Source: Thermus brockianus
Lineage (GTDB): Bacteria; Deinococcota; Deinococci; Deinococcales; Thermaceae
Assembly: GCF_021462505.1 (NCBI RefSeq)
Contig: NZ_JAKEDV010000001.1
Location: 310,439 to 374,438, forward strand
Direction of reading: 5' to 3'
Length of the DNA: 64,000 nucleotides
Of the stretch, positions 11,035 through 20,429 are shown piece after piece. The translations under genes and the position numbers were made by a program. The first letter of the stretch is position 1. Each line of letters starts with the position of its first letter. The notes beneath the pieces were generated by a model. That model worked only from the letters and a program-made list of their open reading frames with translations, was not told the origin of the DNA and made no database searches.

Positions 11035-12079
11035 GGGCTATCTCCGAAAGAACGTTCTTTAGACGCGCTGCGGCCTCAGGGAGAGTATGCTCCCTTAGGA
11101 CCCGCTTGCGTCCGTTCACTCCAAGTTCTGGGCTTGCCAGGGCTTGGGTCAGGGCGCGGGCAAGGTGGCAAGGGGAGGTGGGGACGGTGAACCCCTCTAC
11201 CCCATTTTTAAGGAGTTCCTTTTGGGCAGGAATAGGGCTGGTGACCACGGGAAGCCCCGAGGCCATGGCCTCGAGGGTAGCCAGGGATTGGTTTTCCCCC
11301 AGGGTGGGGAGAAGCATGGCGTCGGCAACCCGATAAAGCTCGGGCATATCCTCTCTCCGCCCGAGAAAAAACACGTTTTGGAGGTTGAGGGCCCGGGCAA
11401 AGCTTCGCCATACCGTAAGGAGCTCCCCGGTACCCACCAGGAGAAAGGTGACCTGGGGAAGCAGCCGAGCGGTCAGGAGCACAGCGAGGTGGTTCTTTTC
11501 CGGGCTCATTCGTGCGGGGACCAAAACCACCGGGCCTTGAAGGTTGTAACGTGTTCGTAGATATTCCTTTTCCCCCGGAAGGGGCGGTCGGAAACGGTGC
11601 GTGTCCACCCCGTTGGGCACAGGGTAAACTCGCTTCACGCTGTGGACATCTCTTAACCAACGCGCAGCCCAGTTGGAAACGGTGATGACCGCACGTGCCC
11701 GCCGAAGGTTAGGGGCTTGAAGTAGGCGGTACCCGAGCCTGTAGAGGTAGCGGCCTCCCAACGGGTAAAAGATTTCTATTTGGTCGTGCACCAGAGGGAC
11801 GAAATCCGGGAAGCGTGCATGAAAAGCGCGGTAACTATGGGGGTACCAGGCTGAAGCCACCACCAGGTCAAAGGTTCGGGGCAGTTCGTTGAGGCGGGTA
11901 TAGGCATAAATGGGAATGCCTGCTTGCGCTAAGGACTGACGGATGGGCAGGTTGCCTGGCGCAGAGGGTAGGGCGGCCTCGGGGCGAAGGCCCAGGTCTC
12001 TAAGCCGGGGCAACATTTCCCGCAGATAAACCTCACTTCCGCCGATCGTTAGAGCATCGGTAAGGAAGAGCACCCTCAC
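11027..12079 (-). CDS. GT4 glycosyltransferase, lower-GC paralogue B
   Basis: A 350-residue GT-B enzyme beginning MRVLFLTDALTIGGSEVYLR, with VPNGVDTHRFRPP, PARMSPEKNHLAVLLTA and the EX7E-type ENQSLATLEAMASGLPVVT. It has the same layout and many shared blocks as the neighbouring paralogue A, with lower GC than flanking genes. It overlaps the pcp stop by 4 bp (ATGA type), so it is transcribed from the pcp promoter. Acceptor and donor sugars cannot be read from the sequence. Confidence 0.8.
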   Translation of the reverse strand: MRVLFLTDALTIGGSEVYLREMLPRLRDLGLRPEAALPSAPGNLPIRQSLAQAGIPIYAYTRLNELPRTFDLVVASAWYPHSYRAFHARFPDFVPLVHDQIEIFYPLGGRYLYRLGYRLLQAPNLRRARAVITVSNWAARWLRDVHSVKRVYPVPNGVDTHRFRPPLPGEKEYLRTRYNLQGPVVLVPARMSPEKNHLAVLLTARLLPQVTFLLVGTGELLTVWRSFARALNLQNVFFLGRREDMPELYRVADAMLLPTLGENQSLATLEAMASGLPVVTSPIPAQKELLKNGVEGFTVPTSPCHLARALTQALASPELGVNGRKRVLREHTLPEAAARLKNVLSEIAHA

Positions 12080-12654
12080 AGCATCTCCAAAAGAAGATGT
12101 ACGGCTCGGGCCTGCTCCCGTAGGGGTACGTAGGGTCCTCCCCGTTTCAAGGCCAGCGCCTCATCGGGAGGCAGGTGGACGAAGGCCACGGGGACGCTTG
12201 GCGGCAGGTGGTAAAGGGAGAGGTAAAAGGCCTGGTTGCACAGGTAGCTTCCTGCGGAGAGGCTTATCCGGGCGGGGATGCCCGCTTCGCGAAGCCGCCG
12301 CACGCCCTCCTTGACGGGAAAGCGGGCGGGGAGGGCCAGAGGTCCCCCTGGCACCACCGCTTCGTCCTCCTTGAGGACGCCCCTGTTGTCCGGCCGCTCA
12401 AAGTCCAGGAGGTTGACCGCCAAGCGTTCTAAGGTGAGGAGGGGGCGGTTTTCCGCTAGGCCAAGGTGCAGGACGGCTTGGGGGTTTCGGGCGTGAAGGG
12501 CCCGCAAGGCTTCCGGGAGCGCTTCGGTGTCCACAGGGAGAAGGGCCGTCTGGATGGGCCTACCCCCTACGCCTTCTGGAAGGAGGGCGAGGAGGGCGGC
12601 GGAGGGGTTGTGGTCTAGGCCGCCGAAGGGTTCAAAACCGGTCACGAGAAGCAT
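12076..12654 (-). CDS. pcp: Pyrrolidone-carboxylate peptidase
   Basis: A 192-residue C15 cysteine peptidase that removes N-terminal pyroglutamate. The start MLLVTGFEPFGGLDHNPSA is highly characteristic. The catalytic Glu lies in the central region (NLLDFERPDNRG), the Cys in SYLCNQAFY and the His in FVHLPPDE. The ATG at 12654 is preferred over an upstream one because family members start here. A perfect TATAAT lies on the minus strand (12679 down to 12674), about 20 nt upstream. It is first in an operon with three glycosyltransferase genes, with no obvious functional link. Confidence 0.92.
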   Translation of the reverse strand: MLLVTGFEPFGGLDHNPSAALLALLPEGVGGRPIQTALLPVDTEALPEALRALHARNPQAVLHLGLAENRPLLTLERLAVNLLDFERPDNRGVLKEDEAVVPGGPLALPARFPVKEGVRRLREAGIPARISLSAGSYLCNQAFYLSLYHLPPSVPVAFVHLPPDEALALKRGGPYVPLREQARAVHLLLEML

Positions 12655-12689
12655 GGAACAACCCGAGGCGCCATTATAGCCCATAACCT

Positions 12690-12704
12690 TTTGACCCAGT
12701 ATAA
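12690..12704 (+). promoter_or_regulatory. FadR-like operator over the degV -10 element
   Basis: TTTGACCCAGTATAA is an imperfect palindrome centred at 12697. It fits the recalled T. thermophilus FadR consensus TTRNACYNRGTNYAA at 14 of 15 positions (T at position 3 is the mismatch). It covers the TATAAG -10 hexamer at 12700-12705 that serves the degV start at 12715. No convincing -35 is visible. Because the pcp promoter is 11 bp away on the other strand, binding here could also affect pcp. The FadR assignment is from memory of the consensus. Confidence 0.6.
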
Positions 12705-12714
12705 GATAGGGGGC

Positions 12715-13551
12715 GTGGAACTGGGCCTCGTGACCGACACGGCGGCGGACCTATCGCCCAAGGTCCTCCAGGAAGAAGCGGTGGGCCTTGTGCCCATTTA
12801 CGTCCACCTGGCCGGGCGCAGGTACAAGGACTGGCAAGAGCTCACCCCGGATGCCCTTTACCAGGCCATGCGGGCGGGGGCTGAGCCCGTCACCGAGCCC
12901 CCCAGTGTGGAGGATTTCGCTGAGGTGTATGAGCGGCACCTTCAGGTATATGATCGCCTCCTTTCCATCCACGTGTCCGGGGAGCTTTCCAAGACCGTGG
13001 AACGGGCCCGGGAGGCGGCCTTGAAGGTGGCTCCTACCCGGATCCGGGTGGTGGACTCGGGCATGGTGTCCGCCGGGCTTGGGGCCATGGTGCTCCGGGC
13101 GGTGGAGATGCTGAAAGGCGGGGCAGAGGAAGAGGAGGTGGTGCGGGAGCTAGAGAGGCTTAAGCGTTCCAGCCTCTACTTCAGCGTGGCGGACCTCTCC
13201 CACCTGGCCCGCAACGGCCGCTTGCCCCGCTTCGGCGAGGTGGTGGGGAACCTTTTGGGCCTTCGGCCCATCCTGCGCATTGAGAAGGGGCATATCCGCT
13301 TCCTGAGGGTAGCGCGGGAAAACGCCGTGCCCGAGGTGTTAGCCCGGTTGGTCCTGGACGAGTTTAGGGGGCGTGCGGCCCGCATCACCATCGCCCACAC
13401 CGATGCCAAGAGCGAATGGATTGAGGGGCTAAAGAAAGCCTTGGAAAGCGCTTTGCGGCTGGAACGGGGCCGCATTACCCGTTCGGGGGCCACCATCGCC
13501 GCTAACGTGGGGCTTGGCGCTTTGGCCGTGCACGCCTATTCGGTAGAATGA
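12715..13551 (+). CDS. DegV family fatty-acid-binding protein (FakB-like)
   Basis: DegV-fold protein of 278 residues from the GTG at 12715. It begins [17 protein letters not shown], with [23 protein letters not shown] and [21 protein letters not shown], the standard ligand pocket and EDD-fold blocks. DegV/FakB proteins bind one fatty acid and, in Firmicutes, present it to the kinase FakA; no FakA is in this window. An alternative TTG start at 12691 would place the promoter box inside the coding sequence and is therefore disfavoured. The FadR-like operator at its promoter agrees with a fatty-acid role. The mfd frame opens in the overlapping ATGA. Confidence 0.85.
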   Translation: MELGLVTDTAADLSPKVLQEEAVGLVPIYVHLAGRRYKDWQELTPDALYQAMRAGAEPVTEPPSVEDFAEVYERHLQVYDRLLSIHVSGELSKTVERAREAALKVAPTRIRVVDSGMVSAGLGAMVLRAVEMLKGGAEEEEVVRELERLKRSSLYFSVADLSHLARNGRLPRFGEVVGNLLGLRPILRIEKGHIRFLRVARENAVPEVLARLVLDEFRGRAARITIAHTDAKSEWIEGLKKALESALRLERGRITRSGATIAANVGLGALAVHAYSVE

Positions 13552-13574
13552 CGGGTGGCCCTTTGGGCCAGCCC

Positions 13575-16511
13575 ATGGATACCCTTCTCCATACCCTCTA
13601 TGGCCACCGCTTAAGCCTGCCCCAGGTGGCGGCGGCTTGGCTTTTTGCCCGGGAAACACCCCCGGCGGTCCTCTTGGCTCCGGAGGAGCGCTTGAAGCGC
13701 TACCAAGATCTTTCCGCCTTTGGGGTACCTGTCTACGTGAACCCAGGCCTCGAGGCTCTGGAGGAGAAGGCCCTTTTTCTCTTCTCCTACGAGGAGGCCC
13801 TGGCCCCCTTTCCCGAAAACCCCGAGGCCTGGCGCTTAGTCCTGGAAGTGGGGCGGCGTTACCCGCGGGAAGCCCTCCTTTCCCGCCTCCTCCAGATGGG
13901 CTACGCCCGGGACGAGGACTACCGGGTCCTGGGGGAGGTGTTGGAGCTCGGGGAGGTGCGGCTGGAGTTCTTTGGGGACGAGCTGGAAAGGCTCTTGGTG
14001 GCGGGGACGGAAAAGCGCCGCCACGTCCTCCTGCCCAAGCCGGGGAAAGCGGAAACCTTCTCAAGCCACAAGATCCGCCACTTCCCGGGGCCCGTCTACC
14101 TGGACACCCCTGCCCTGGCCCCCAAGGCCCTCTGGCCCCTCCTGGAGGGGCGGCCCCTGGTGGCCTTGGGGAGCGGGGTGGAGCTACCCCCCATGGAGCT
14201 TGGGGTGCGCCCCCTCTCCCCCTACCGGGGAAGCCTGAAGGCCTTGGAGAAGGACCTGGCCCGCTGGCTTGCGGAGGGCAAGCGGGTCCACCTCTTCGTG
14301 GGCCATGCCCGCACCTTGGAGTTCTTGAGTAGACGCTTTGGGGCCTTTAGGCCCCAGGTGGTGGAGCAGTTTCCGGGTCCCAAGGGGCGTCTCTCCCTCC
14401 TCCCAGGGGCCTTTGAGGGAGGGGCGGAGTGGGGGGAGCATGTTCTCCTCACCGAAGCCTTGGTCTTCGCCACGGGAGGTGTGCGGGCGAGGTTGCGCAA
14501 AGGGGAAGGCCTGGCCGACCCTGGGGCCCTTACCCCGGGGGACTACCTCATCCACCCCGAGTACGGCATCGGCCAGTTCTTGGGCTTGGAAACCCGGGAG
14601 GTTCTCCGGGCCAAGCGGGACTACTTGGTCCTGCGCTACAAGGGAGAGGGGCGGCTTTACCTTCCCGTGGAGCAGCTACCCCTCCTCCGGCGCCACCCCG
14701 GCACCACGGATGACCCTCCGGAGCTCTCCTCCCTTGGCAAAAACGAGTGGCAACGGGTCAAGGAAAGGGCGAGGAAGGACGTGGAGGAGCTGGCGGGGCG
14801 CCTCCTGGTCCTTCAGGCCAAGCGCAAGGCCACCCCAGGCCGGGCCTTTCCTCCCTTGCCCGAGTGGGATCCCCTCATAGAGGGCGGGTTCCCCTACCAG
14901 CTCACCCCTGACCAGAAGCGGGCCCTCGAGGAGGTTCTAAGGGACCTGGAAAGCCCCCACCCCATGGACCGCCTGGTTTCGGGGGACGTGGGCTTTGGCA
15001 AGACGGAGGTGGCCCTAAGGGCGGCCCACCGGGTGGTGGGACACGGGGCCCAGGTGGCTTTCCTGGTTCCCACCACCCTGCTCGCCGAACAGCACGGCAA
15101 GACCTTCCGCGAGCGCTACCAAGGGCTTCCCGTGCGGGTGGCGGTGCTTTCCCGCTTTACCCCGGAGAAGGAGGAGGCAGAAATCCTCAAGGGCTTGGCG
15201 GAGGGCACGGTGGACATCGTCATCGGCACCCACCGCCTCCTGCAGCCGGACGTGCGCTTCAAGGACCTGGGCCTCCTCATCGTGGACGAGGAGCACCGCT
15301 TCGGGGTGGCTCAGAAGGAGAGGATCCGGGAGCTCAAGGCGGAGGTGGACACCCTTTACCTCTCCGCCACGCCCATCCCCCGGACCCTCTACAGCGCCTT
15401 GGTGGGCCTAAAGGACCTCTCCAGCATCCAGACCCCGCCCCCGGGGCGGAAACCCATCCGCACCTTTCTTGCCCCCTTTGACCCCCTCCTCGTGCGGGAG
15501 GCCATCCTTCAGGAGTTGGAAAGGGGCGGCAAGGTCTTCTACGTTCACGACCGGGTGGCCTCCATTGAGGCCAGGCGGCGCTACCTGGAAAACCTCGTCC
15601 CCGAGGCCCGCATCGGGGTGGTCCACGGGCAGATGCCGGAAAGCCTCATTGAGGAGACGATGCTCCTCTTCGCCGAAGGGGCTTACGATGTGCTCTTGGC
15701 CACCACCATCATTGAGTCGGGCCTGGACGTGCCCGAGGCCAACACCATCCTCATTGAGCGGGCGGACCGGCTGGGCCTGGCCACCCTTTACCAGCTCCGG
15801 GGCCGGGTGGGCCGCCGGGACCAGGAGGCCTACGCCTACCTCTTCCACCCGCCCAGGCTCACGGAGGCGGCGGAGAAGCGCCTTAGCGCCATCGCCGACC
15901 TCTCCGACCTGGGCTCGGGCCACCTCCTGGCGGAGAAGGACATGGAGATCCGGGGGGTGGGGAACCTCCTGGGCCCCGAACAGCACGGGCACATCCGGGC
16001 CCTCTCCCTGGAGGTCTATACCGAGCTTCTGGAGGAGGCCATCCGCAAGCTCAAGGGGGAGGTGAAGGAGGAAAGGCCCCACGTCACCCTGGACCTGGCC
16101 CTTTCCGCCCGCCTGCCGGCGGAATACGTGGGGAGCCTCGAGGCGCGGAGCCGCTATTATGGCCGCTTCGCCGAGGCGAGGAGTTTGGCGGAGCTCTCCC
16201 GGCTGGTGCGGGAGCTCAAGGAGCGCTATGGCCCCTTGCCCGAGGAGGCGGAGAACTTCGTGAACCTGGCCCGGCTCCGCCTGGTGGCCGAGCGCAAAGG
16301 GGTGGTCTCCATCACGGAGGACCTCACCCATCTCCAGGCCATCTTCGCCCAATGGCCCTTGGACTACGATGCCCGGGGGCTTAAAGGCCTTCCCTTCCGC
16401 GTGGAGATGACCCAGTACCCCCCCGGCTTCCGCCTGGAAAAGAAAGGTTTAAGGCCCCGGGACTATCCGGAGGCCTTAATGGAAACGCTGTTTCTTTTCG
16501 CAGACCGTTAG
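13575..16511 (+). CDS. mfd: Transcription-repair coupling factor
   Basis: About 978 residues, the length of Thermus Mfd. The N-terminal UvrB-like module is followed by the RNA-polymerase-interacting domain ([17 protein letters not shown]) near residues 320-400. A superfamily 2 translocase follows, with [16 protein letters not shown] (Walker A), DEEH (Walker B), [12 protein letters not shown], the helicase motif [11 protein letters not shown] and [13 protein letters not shown], then a TRG region. It releases RNA polymerase stalled at DNA damage and recruits UvrA. An earlier ATG at 13548 overlaps the degV stop (ATGA); the internal Met at [10 protein letters not shown] matches relatives. Its stop TAG interlocks with the stop of the convergent aldehyde dehydrogenase gene. 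Confidence 0.95.
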   Translation: MDTLLHTLYGHRLSLPQVAAAWLFARETPPAVLLAPEERLKRYQDLSAFGVPVYVNPGLEALEEKALFLFSYEEALAPFPENPEAWRLVLEVGRRYPREALLSRLLQMGYARDEDYRVLGEVLELGEVRLEFFGDELERLLVAGTEKRRHVLLPKPGKAETFSSHKIRHFPGPVYLDTPALAPKALWPLLEGRPLVALGSGVELPPMELGVRPLSPYRGSLKALEKDLARWLAEGKRVHLFVGHARTLEFLSRRFGAFRPQVVEQFPGPKGRLSLLPGAFEGGAEWGEHVLLTEALVFATGGVRARLRKGEGLADPGALTPGDYLIHPEYGIGQFLGLETREVLRAKRDYLVLRYKGEGRLYLPVEQLPLLRRHPGTTDDPPELSSLGKNEWQRVKERARKDVEELAGRLLVLQAKRKATPGRAFPPLPEWDPLIEGGFPYQLTPDQKRALEEVLRDLESPHPMDRLVSGDVGFGKTEVALRAAHRVVGHGAQVAFLVPTTLLAEQHGKTFRERYQGLPVRVAVLSRFTPEKEEAEILKGLAEGTVDIVIGTHRLLQPDVRFKDLGLLIVDEEHRFGVAQKERIRELKAEVDTLYLSATPIPRTLYSALVGLKDLSSIQTPPPGRKPIRTFLAPFDPLLVREAILQELERGGKVFYVHDRVASIEARRRYLENLVPEARIGVVHGQMPESLIEETMLLFAEGAYDVLLATTIIESGLDVPEANTILIERADRLGLATLYQLRGRVGRRDQEAYAYLFHPPRLTEAAEKRLSAIADLSDLGSGHLLAEKDMEIRGVGNLLGPEQHGHIRALSLEVYTELLEEAIRKLKGEVKEERPHVTLDLALSARLPAEYVGSLEARSRYYGRFAEARSLAELSRLVRELKERYGPLPEEAENFVNLARLRLVAERKGVVSITEDLTHLQAIFAQWPLDYDARGLKGLPFRVEMTQYPPGFRLEKKGLRPRDYPEALMETLFLFADR

Positions 16512-17986
16512 CTCAAGTTTAGCCAAATGCTTTTCACTTCCGTATAGTGTTCTAGGGCATAGCGGCCCATTTCCCTACCCAGCCCACTTTCCTTGAAGCC
16601 ACCCCACGGGCTGGTGGCATCTAGGAGAAGGTAGCCGTTGACCCAAACGGTGCCAGCCTTTAGGCTGTGCGCTACGCGGATCGCTTGCTTTAGATCTTCG
16701 CCCCAGACGCCTGCAGCCAGGCCATAACGGGTTGCGTTGGCCCGCTGAACGGCTTCAGTTAAATTCTCGTAGGGGAGAATGGTGAGAACAGGTCCGAAGA
16801 TTTCTTCCTGCGCGATCGTGTGGTGATCCTCAGCCAGGAAAACCGTGGGTTTGACGTAGAATCCCTTAAGCGAATGGTTGGGTTCCCCACCCAATAGAAG
16901 CTCAGCGCCTTCCTCCTTTCCTTTCCGAATATAGGAGAGTACCCGTTCTCTATGTTCCTCGCTGATTAACGGTCCCATTTGGGTAGCCGGATCTAGCGGG
17001 TGTCCCTGGCGGATGTTTTTAACTGCATCCAGGAATGTGTTCATGAAGGTGTCCAGGTAGCTTTTGGGTACAAAAAGGCGGCTACCAGCAGCGCAGACTT
17101 CGCCCTGGTTAAAGAAGGCGGCAAAAAGTACGCCACGGACTACTTTTTGTGGATCCGCATCTTCCAATACAATGTTGGGCGACTTTCCCCCAAGTTCTAG
17201 GGTAACACGCTTTAGGTGCTCTGCTGACTTTTTGAGGATAGACTTGCCAACCTCAGGCGAACCAGTGAAGGATATTTTCGCAACCCTTGGATGCAGAACA
17301 AGCGCCTCTCCTGCTTCTGGACCGAAACCCGGTACGATGTTTACTACTCCCTTGGGGAAGCCAGCTGCTTCGATGAGTTCAGCAAGGTACAAGGCGGTAA
17401 GGGGGGTAAGTTCAGAAGGCTTTAACACCACGGTGTTCCCTGCAGCAAGGGCGGGGGCTAACTTCCAGCTCGTAATGAGGAGGGGGAAGTTCCAAGGGGT
17501 AATTGCTCCGATCACGCCTAAGGGTTCGCGCCGGGTGTAGGCAAGGTAGTTTCCTGGGAGAGAGACCGGGAGAACTTCCCCTGACCATTTGGTACTCCAT
17601 CCGGCAAAATAGCGAAAGTGTTGTGCAGCCAGGGGAATATCTGCGGTCCGAGCCTCAATATAGGGCTTGCCGACGTTAAGGGCTTCCAGAATGGCGAGGG
17701 CTTCGGCGTGCTCCTCTATAAGCTCCGCGAGCCGGAAAAGCAAGCGGCCCCTTTCGTCGGGGCTTGTCCGTCCCCATGAGCCCTGAAGGGCCCTTTCAGC
17801 AGCGAGAACAGCCTGGTCTACATCGGGAGCTTTGGCCCGCGCTACCCAGGCGAGGACCTCCTTCGTAGCTGGGTTGAGGACAGGGAAGCGCTCCCCGTCC
17901 TCAGCTTCTACGAACCTACCCCCAATGTAAAGCGGTCCAACGCGCTTCAGGAACTCGTCAATTTGACGCGGGACGTTGATGACCAT
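16508..17986 (-). CDS. NAD(P)-dependent aldehyde dehydrogenase of the R2lox operon
   Basis: A 492-residue class 1/2-type aldehyde dehydrogenase: ITPWNFPLL, the catalytic E264 in [11 protein letters not shown], nucleophile C298 in [11 protein letters not shown], and EEIFGPVL near the C-terminus. It oxidises an aldehyde to the acid in the cytoplasm. Fourth in the SCP2-ADH-R2lox-ALDH operon, only 3 bp after R2lox, it would be the final step turning an alcohol or aldehyde made upstream into a carboxylic acid for CoA activation. GC and codon choice are lower than in mfd next door. The substrate is inferred from context only. Confidence 0.9.
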   Translation of the reverse strand: MVINVPRQIDEFLKRVGPLYIGGRFVEAEDGERFPVLNPATKEVLAWVARAKAPDVDQAVLAAERALQGSWGRTSPDERGRLLFRLAELIEEHAEALAILEALNVGKPYIEARTADIPLAAQHFRYFAGWSTKWSGEVLPVSLPGNYLAYTRREPLGVIGAITPWNFPLLITSWKLAPALAAGNTVVLKPSELTPLTALYLAELIEAAGFPKGVVNIVPGFGPEAGEALVLHPRVAKISFTGSPEVGKSILKKSAEHLKRVTLELGGKSPNIVLEDADPQKVVRGVLFAAFFNQGEVCAAGSRLFVPKSYLDTFMNTFLDAVKNIRQGHPLDPATQMGPLISEEHRERVLSYIRKGKEEGAELLLGGEPNHSLKGFYVKPTVFLAEDHHTIAQEEIFGPVLTILPYENLTEAVQRANATRYGLAAGVWGEDLKQAIRVAHSLKAGTVWVNGYLLLDATSPWGGFKESGLGREMGRYALEHYTEVKSIWLNLS

Positions 17987-17989
17987 GGT

Positions 17990-18892
17990 TTAAGCTTCTC
18001 CTTCCTCCATTTCTAAGGCAATTTGTTCAATCTCTTTTAGGCTCTGGTTGCGAGCCAGCTCCAATCGCCGGTAGCGCTTTTGGAACTGGCCCATGGCATA
18101 GTTGACGAACTCCCCGACTTCTAGTTGAAGGGGAAACCCCTGCGGGTAGGCGCGGAAAATGTCTTGAACGACGCCGAGGGCGTAGGGAAGAAGGTAGTTC
18201 ATTCGGCGCTCCACGATCTCCCACAAGGATGGGTTTTCTGCGAGCAACCGGGAAAGGAGGTAAATGCCGTAGGCGATATGGCGAGACTCGTCGCGCTGGA
18301 CATGGCGAATACCCTCTATCGTTCCGGGAAGCTTCACGCCCCGTTGACCTAAGAGTTCAGCGGCGCGATAATAGGCGTAGTAGCCTGTTTCCGCCAAAAC
18401 GCCCTCAACGATCATGTTGTACGTAACTGCGGCTTCTGCTTGCGCTTCCGGGGAGGGATCGTCCAAAAGCCGCCCCATTGCTTTCGGAAGTTCCTCGTAG
18501 AAGATCTTTTTGTAGTTATTGCTATGGAACCGCTCTAGATTAGTTTCTCGGGCCACCTCCCGAATGAGGAGATCAAAGAATTCTACGTGTTTGGCTTCGT
18601 CCACGAGGAAGGTGGTTAGGTACATCTCTTCTTCCAATCGCCCCTCACGAGCGATCACCTGAACCAAGGGAAGCAGGTCAAGGGTTACAGCTTCTTCCCC
18701 GGACACAAAGAGGGAAGCCAAGTGGAGCGAAGCTTCTTTCTGCCCTTCGTTCAGCGCAGCAAAGCTCTCTTTGTCAACCGAGAAGTCAATGGCTTTAGGG
18801 TCCCAGAAATACTTTTTCGCCTTATGGTAAAGTTGGAGAGGAAAGGAATCCTTTAAGCCTTCCCGTGCTGTCTGGAAACCTTCGCGCAACAT
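17990..18892 (-). CDS. R2-like ligand-binding oxidase (R2lox, Mn/Fe)
   Basis: A 300-residue ferritin-like protein related to ribonucleotide reductase R2 but in the R2lox group (M. tuberculosis Rv0233 and Geobacillus homologues). By motif the metal ligands are E66 (SGEEAVTLD), E99/H102 (DEAKHVEFF), E163 (IVEGVLAETG) and E202/H205 (RDESRHIAYG). V69 and Y158 sit where the family forms a Val-Tyr ether crosslink, three residues after the first Glu ligand and five before the fourth. The Val and Tyr placement separates it from true R2. Known R2lox structures hold a long-chain fatty acid and a Mn/Fe site; their natural substrate is unknown. It lies between the alcohol and aldehyde dehydrogenases, 4 bp and 3 bp apart. 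Confidence 0.9.
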   Translation of the reverse strand: MLREGFQTAREGLKDSFPLQLYHKAKKYFWDPKAIDFSVDKESFAALNEGQKEASLHLASLFVSGEEAVTLDLLPLVQVIAREGRLEEEMYLTTFLVDEAKHVEFFDLLIREVARETNLERFHSNNYKKIFYEELPKAMGRLLDDPSPEAQAEAAVTYNMIVEGVLAETGYYAYYRAAELLGQRGVKLPGTIEGIRHVQRDESRHIAYGIYLLSRLLAENPSLWEIVERRMNYLLPYALGVVQDIFRAYPQGFPLQLEVGEFVNYAMGQFQKRYRRLELARNQSLKEIEQIALEMEEGEA

Positions 18893-18896
18893 CTTT

Positions 18897-19940
18897 TCAC
18901 CCCCTAACTACCAAAAGCACTTTGAGCGCCTCTTTGCGGTCAAACAGCTCGTATCCCCGAGGAGCTTCTTCTAGAGGAAGATAATGGGAAACGATCTTCT
19001 CCGGTTTTAGCCGCCCGCTTGCCAGGAGAGCCAGAACGGTATCAATGTACAAATGGACGTTGGCTAGCCCTATTCGGAAGGTTAGGTCCTTGACTAGCCC
19101 AGAAGCCAAGGGAAAGGGGAAGGAGGGTGCGTTGTCCACGCCGACAGCTGATACCCTTCCACCCGGCCGTACCATCTCTATGGCTAGGCTAAGAGTGGTT
19201 GGCCCGCCCACGGCCTCGAGGACCAGATCAGGTCCTTCATCATTGGTTTCAGAACGAGCGCGGCGGACCGGATTTTCTCGCTCAGCATTTATAGGAATGG
19301 CGCCGAGAGCGGCAGCACGTTCCAAGCGCTCGGGAATACGGTCAATGGCCAGAACTTTGCTCGCGCCTAACGCCTGTGCCACTTCGATGGCCATCAATCC
19401 CACAGGCCCAGTTCCGATGACTGCTACGCTGTCCCCGGGACGGAACTGGCCCTGAATAAGGCCCCCGTACGCCGTGGAAAGTATGTCGCCGGCAAAGATG
19501 GCCCTCTCAGGGCTGAGGTTTGGGGGCAGTTTGCGAAGATTGACGTGGGCAAAAGGTACCCGTAGCAGTTCTGTTTGGGCACCCTGGAGGTTGCCGAACA
19601 TGGGGCCGTAACCGTAGACGCCCCCTCGCTCGCATAGGTTGTACTGTTGCCTCCTACAGTAGGTGCAGGTGCCACATGCGATGTGGAAGGGCCCTACAAC
19701 CCAATCACCCGGCCTGAGGTTCGGGATACCCTCACCTACCGCCTCTACCTGGCCCACGAATTCGTGACCCAGAATGCTTCCTGGGAGTACGGGGATTTTG
19801 CCGTGGTAAAGGTGCAGGTCGGAACCGCAAATCCCAGCTAAATGCACCCGTACCAGAGCATCTAACGGGTGTTGGAGGCTAGGGGGGTCCACCCTTTTGA
19901 CTGCGATTCGTTCCTTGCCTTCAAAAACAACCGCACGCAT
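18897..19940 (-). CDS. Zinc-dependent medium-chain alcohol dehydrogenase
   Basis: A 347-residue MDR enzyme: catalytic zinc Cys in AGICGSDLHLYHG, GHEFVGQV, the structural zinc set CGTCTYCRRQQYNLC, and the NAD-binding loop GTGPVGLMAIEVAQ with an acidic residue (LAIDR) at the end of beta 2, which favours NAD over NADP. It should interconvert an alcohol and an aldehyde or ketone. Within the operon it follows the SCP2 gene by 2 bp and precedes R2lox by 4 bp, matching a chain oxidase -> alcohol -> aldehyde -> acid. Substrate specificity is not readable. Confidence 0.9.
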   Translation of the reverse strand: MRAVVFEGKERIAVKRVDPPSLQHPLDALVRVHLAGICGSDLHLYHGKIPVLPGSILGHEFVGQVEAVGEGIPNLRPGDWVVGPFHIACGTCTYCRRQQYNLCERGGVYGYGPMFGNLQGAQTELLRVPFAHVNLRKLPPNLSPERAIFAGDILSTAYGGLIQGQFRPGDSVAVIGTGPVGLMAIEVAQALGASKVLAIDRIPERLERAAALGAIPINAERENPVRRARSETNDEGPDLVLEAVGGPTTLSLAIEMVRPGGRVSAVGVDNAPSFPFPLASGLVKDLTFRIGLANVHLYIDTVLALLASGRLKPEKIVSHYLPLEEAPRGYELFDRKEALKVLLVVRG

Positions 19941-19942
19941 GG

Positions 19943-20365
19943 TTAGAGCCCTTCTGGATACTGGGTGGGGACTTGTTTTGCCGTATTGGTGAGCTCTAGG
20001 GCTGCCATCATGTACTGGCTGAGCGCGGCAAGGTCCCCCTTTTCGAGCTTTACTTTCCCCCGCATGAGTGCGGATACGGGGTCCAGTTCTCCCTCAATGA
20101 TTTGCTTCCATGTACGGGCATCAGCGGTAATGATGTATGGTGCTTCCTCAAAATCCTGCGCAGTAGCTTGTCGTGCACCTCGGCATTCACCGTGGTAAAG
20201 ATCCAGGTAAATGCCCCGCTTTTCTTCCAGGCCAAAGGCGGGATCCGGCTCTACCGCCAAGATTAGCGCCCCTTCCCATGTCGCTGCGGCCTGGCGATAG
20301 GCGGAATTGCCGTTCAGTGCTTCGCAGTATGCTTTGGCCCATTCGTCGGAAAAAGGTTCGTACAT
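19943..20365 (-). CDS. SCP2 sterol-carrier/lipid-binding domain protein
   Basis: A 140-residue single-domain protein. The middle and C-terminal parts (GALILAVEPDP, IYLDLYHGECRGAR, YIITADARTWKQIIEGELDP, SALMRGKVKLEKGDL) follow the SCP2 fold, a small tunnel that carries acyl chains, sterols or prenyl lipids. It has no signal peptide, so it probably acts in the cytoplasm as substrate carrier for the oxidoreductases encoded after it. It is first in the SCP2-ADH-R2lox-ALDH operon, with GGGAGGTGA spaced well before its ATG. Lower GC than the Thermus norm. Confidence 0.85.
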   Translation of the reverse strand: MYEPFSDEWAKAYCEALNGNSAYRQAAATWEGALILAVEPDPAFGLEEKRGIYLDLYHGECRGARQATAQDFEEAPYIITADARTWKQIIEGELDPVSALMRGKVKLEKGDLAALSQYMMAALELTNTAKQVPTQYPEGL

Positions 20366-20400
20366 AGGTTTGTCACCTCCCGTTTGGGAATGCAGTTATC

Positions 20401-20429
20401 ACCTTAGACCGGGTCAAGGCTTCTGTCAA
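20401..20429 (-). promoter_or_regulatory. Promoter of the SCP2-ADH-R2lox-ALDH operon with FadR-like operator
   Basis: On the minus strand there is a perfect -35 TTGACA (20429 down to 20424), a 17-bp spacer, then TAAGGT as -10 (20406 down to 20401). A palindrome TNGACCnGGTCNA lies between and over the -10; in plus-strand coordinates the 15-bp element is 20404-20418 and fits the recalled FadR consensus at 13 of 15 positions. The distance to the SCP2 ATG leaves a leader of about 30 nt with a good ribosome site. This is the strongest promoter seen in the window. Confidence 0.7.

Noticed and set aside
12691-12705. TTGACC...TATAAG read as a -35/-10 pair
   Set aside because: The hexamers are only about 3 bp apart, against the usual 16-18. 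The repeated pattern is better explained as an operator over the -10.
12691-12714. In-frame TTG as start of degV
   Set aside because: It falls in the same operator/-10 element. The GTG at 12715 begins at the first conserved DegV strand.
17990-18892. Ribonucleotide reductase R2 subunit
   Set aside because: The length, the Val/Tyr pair and the YNMIVEGVLAETGYYAYY block match R2lox; no R1 subunit gene is adjacent and the neighbours are lipid oxidoreductases.
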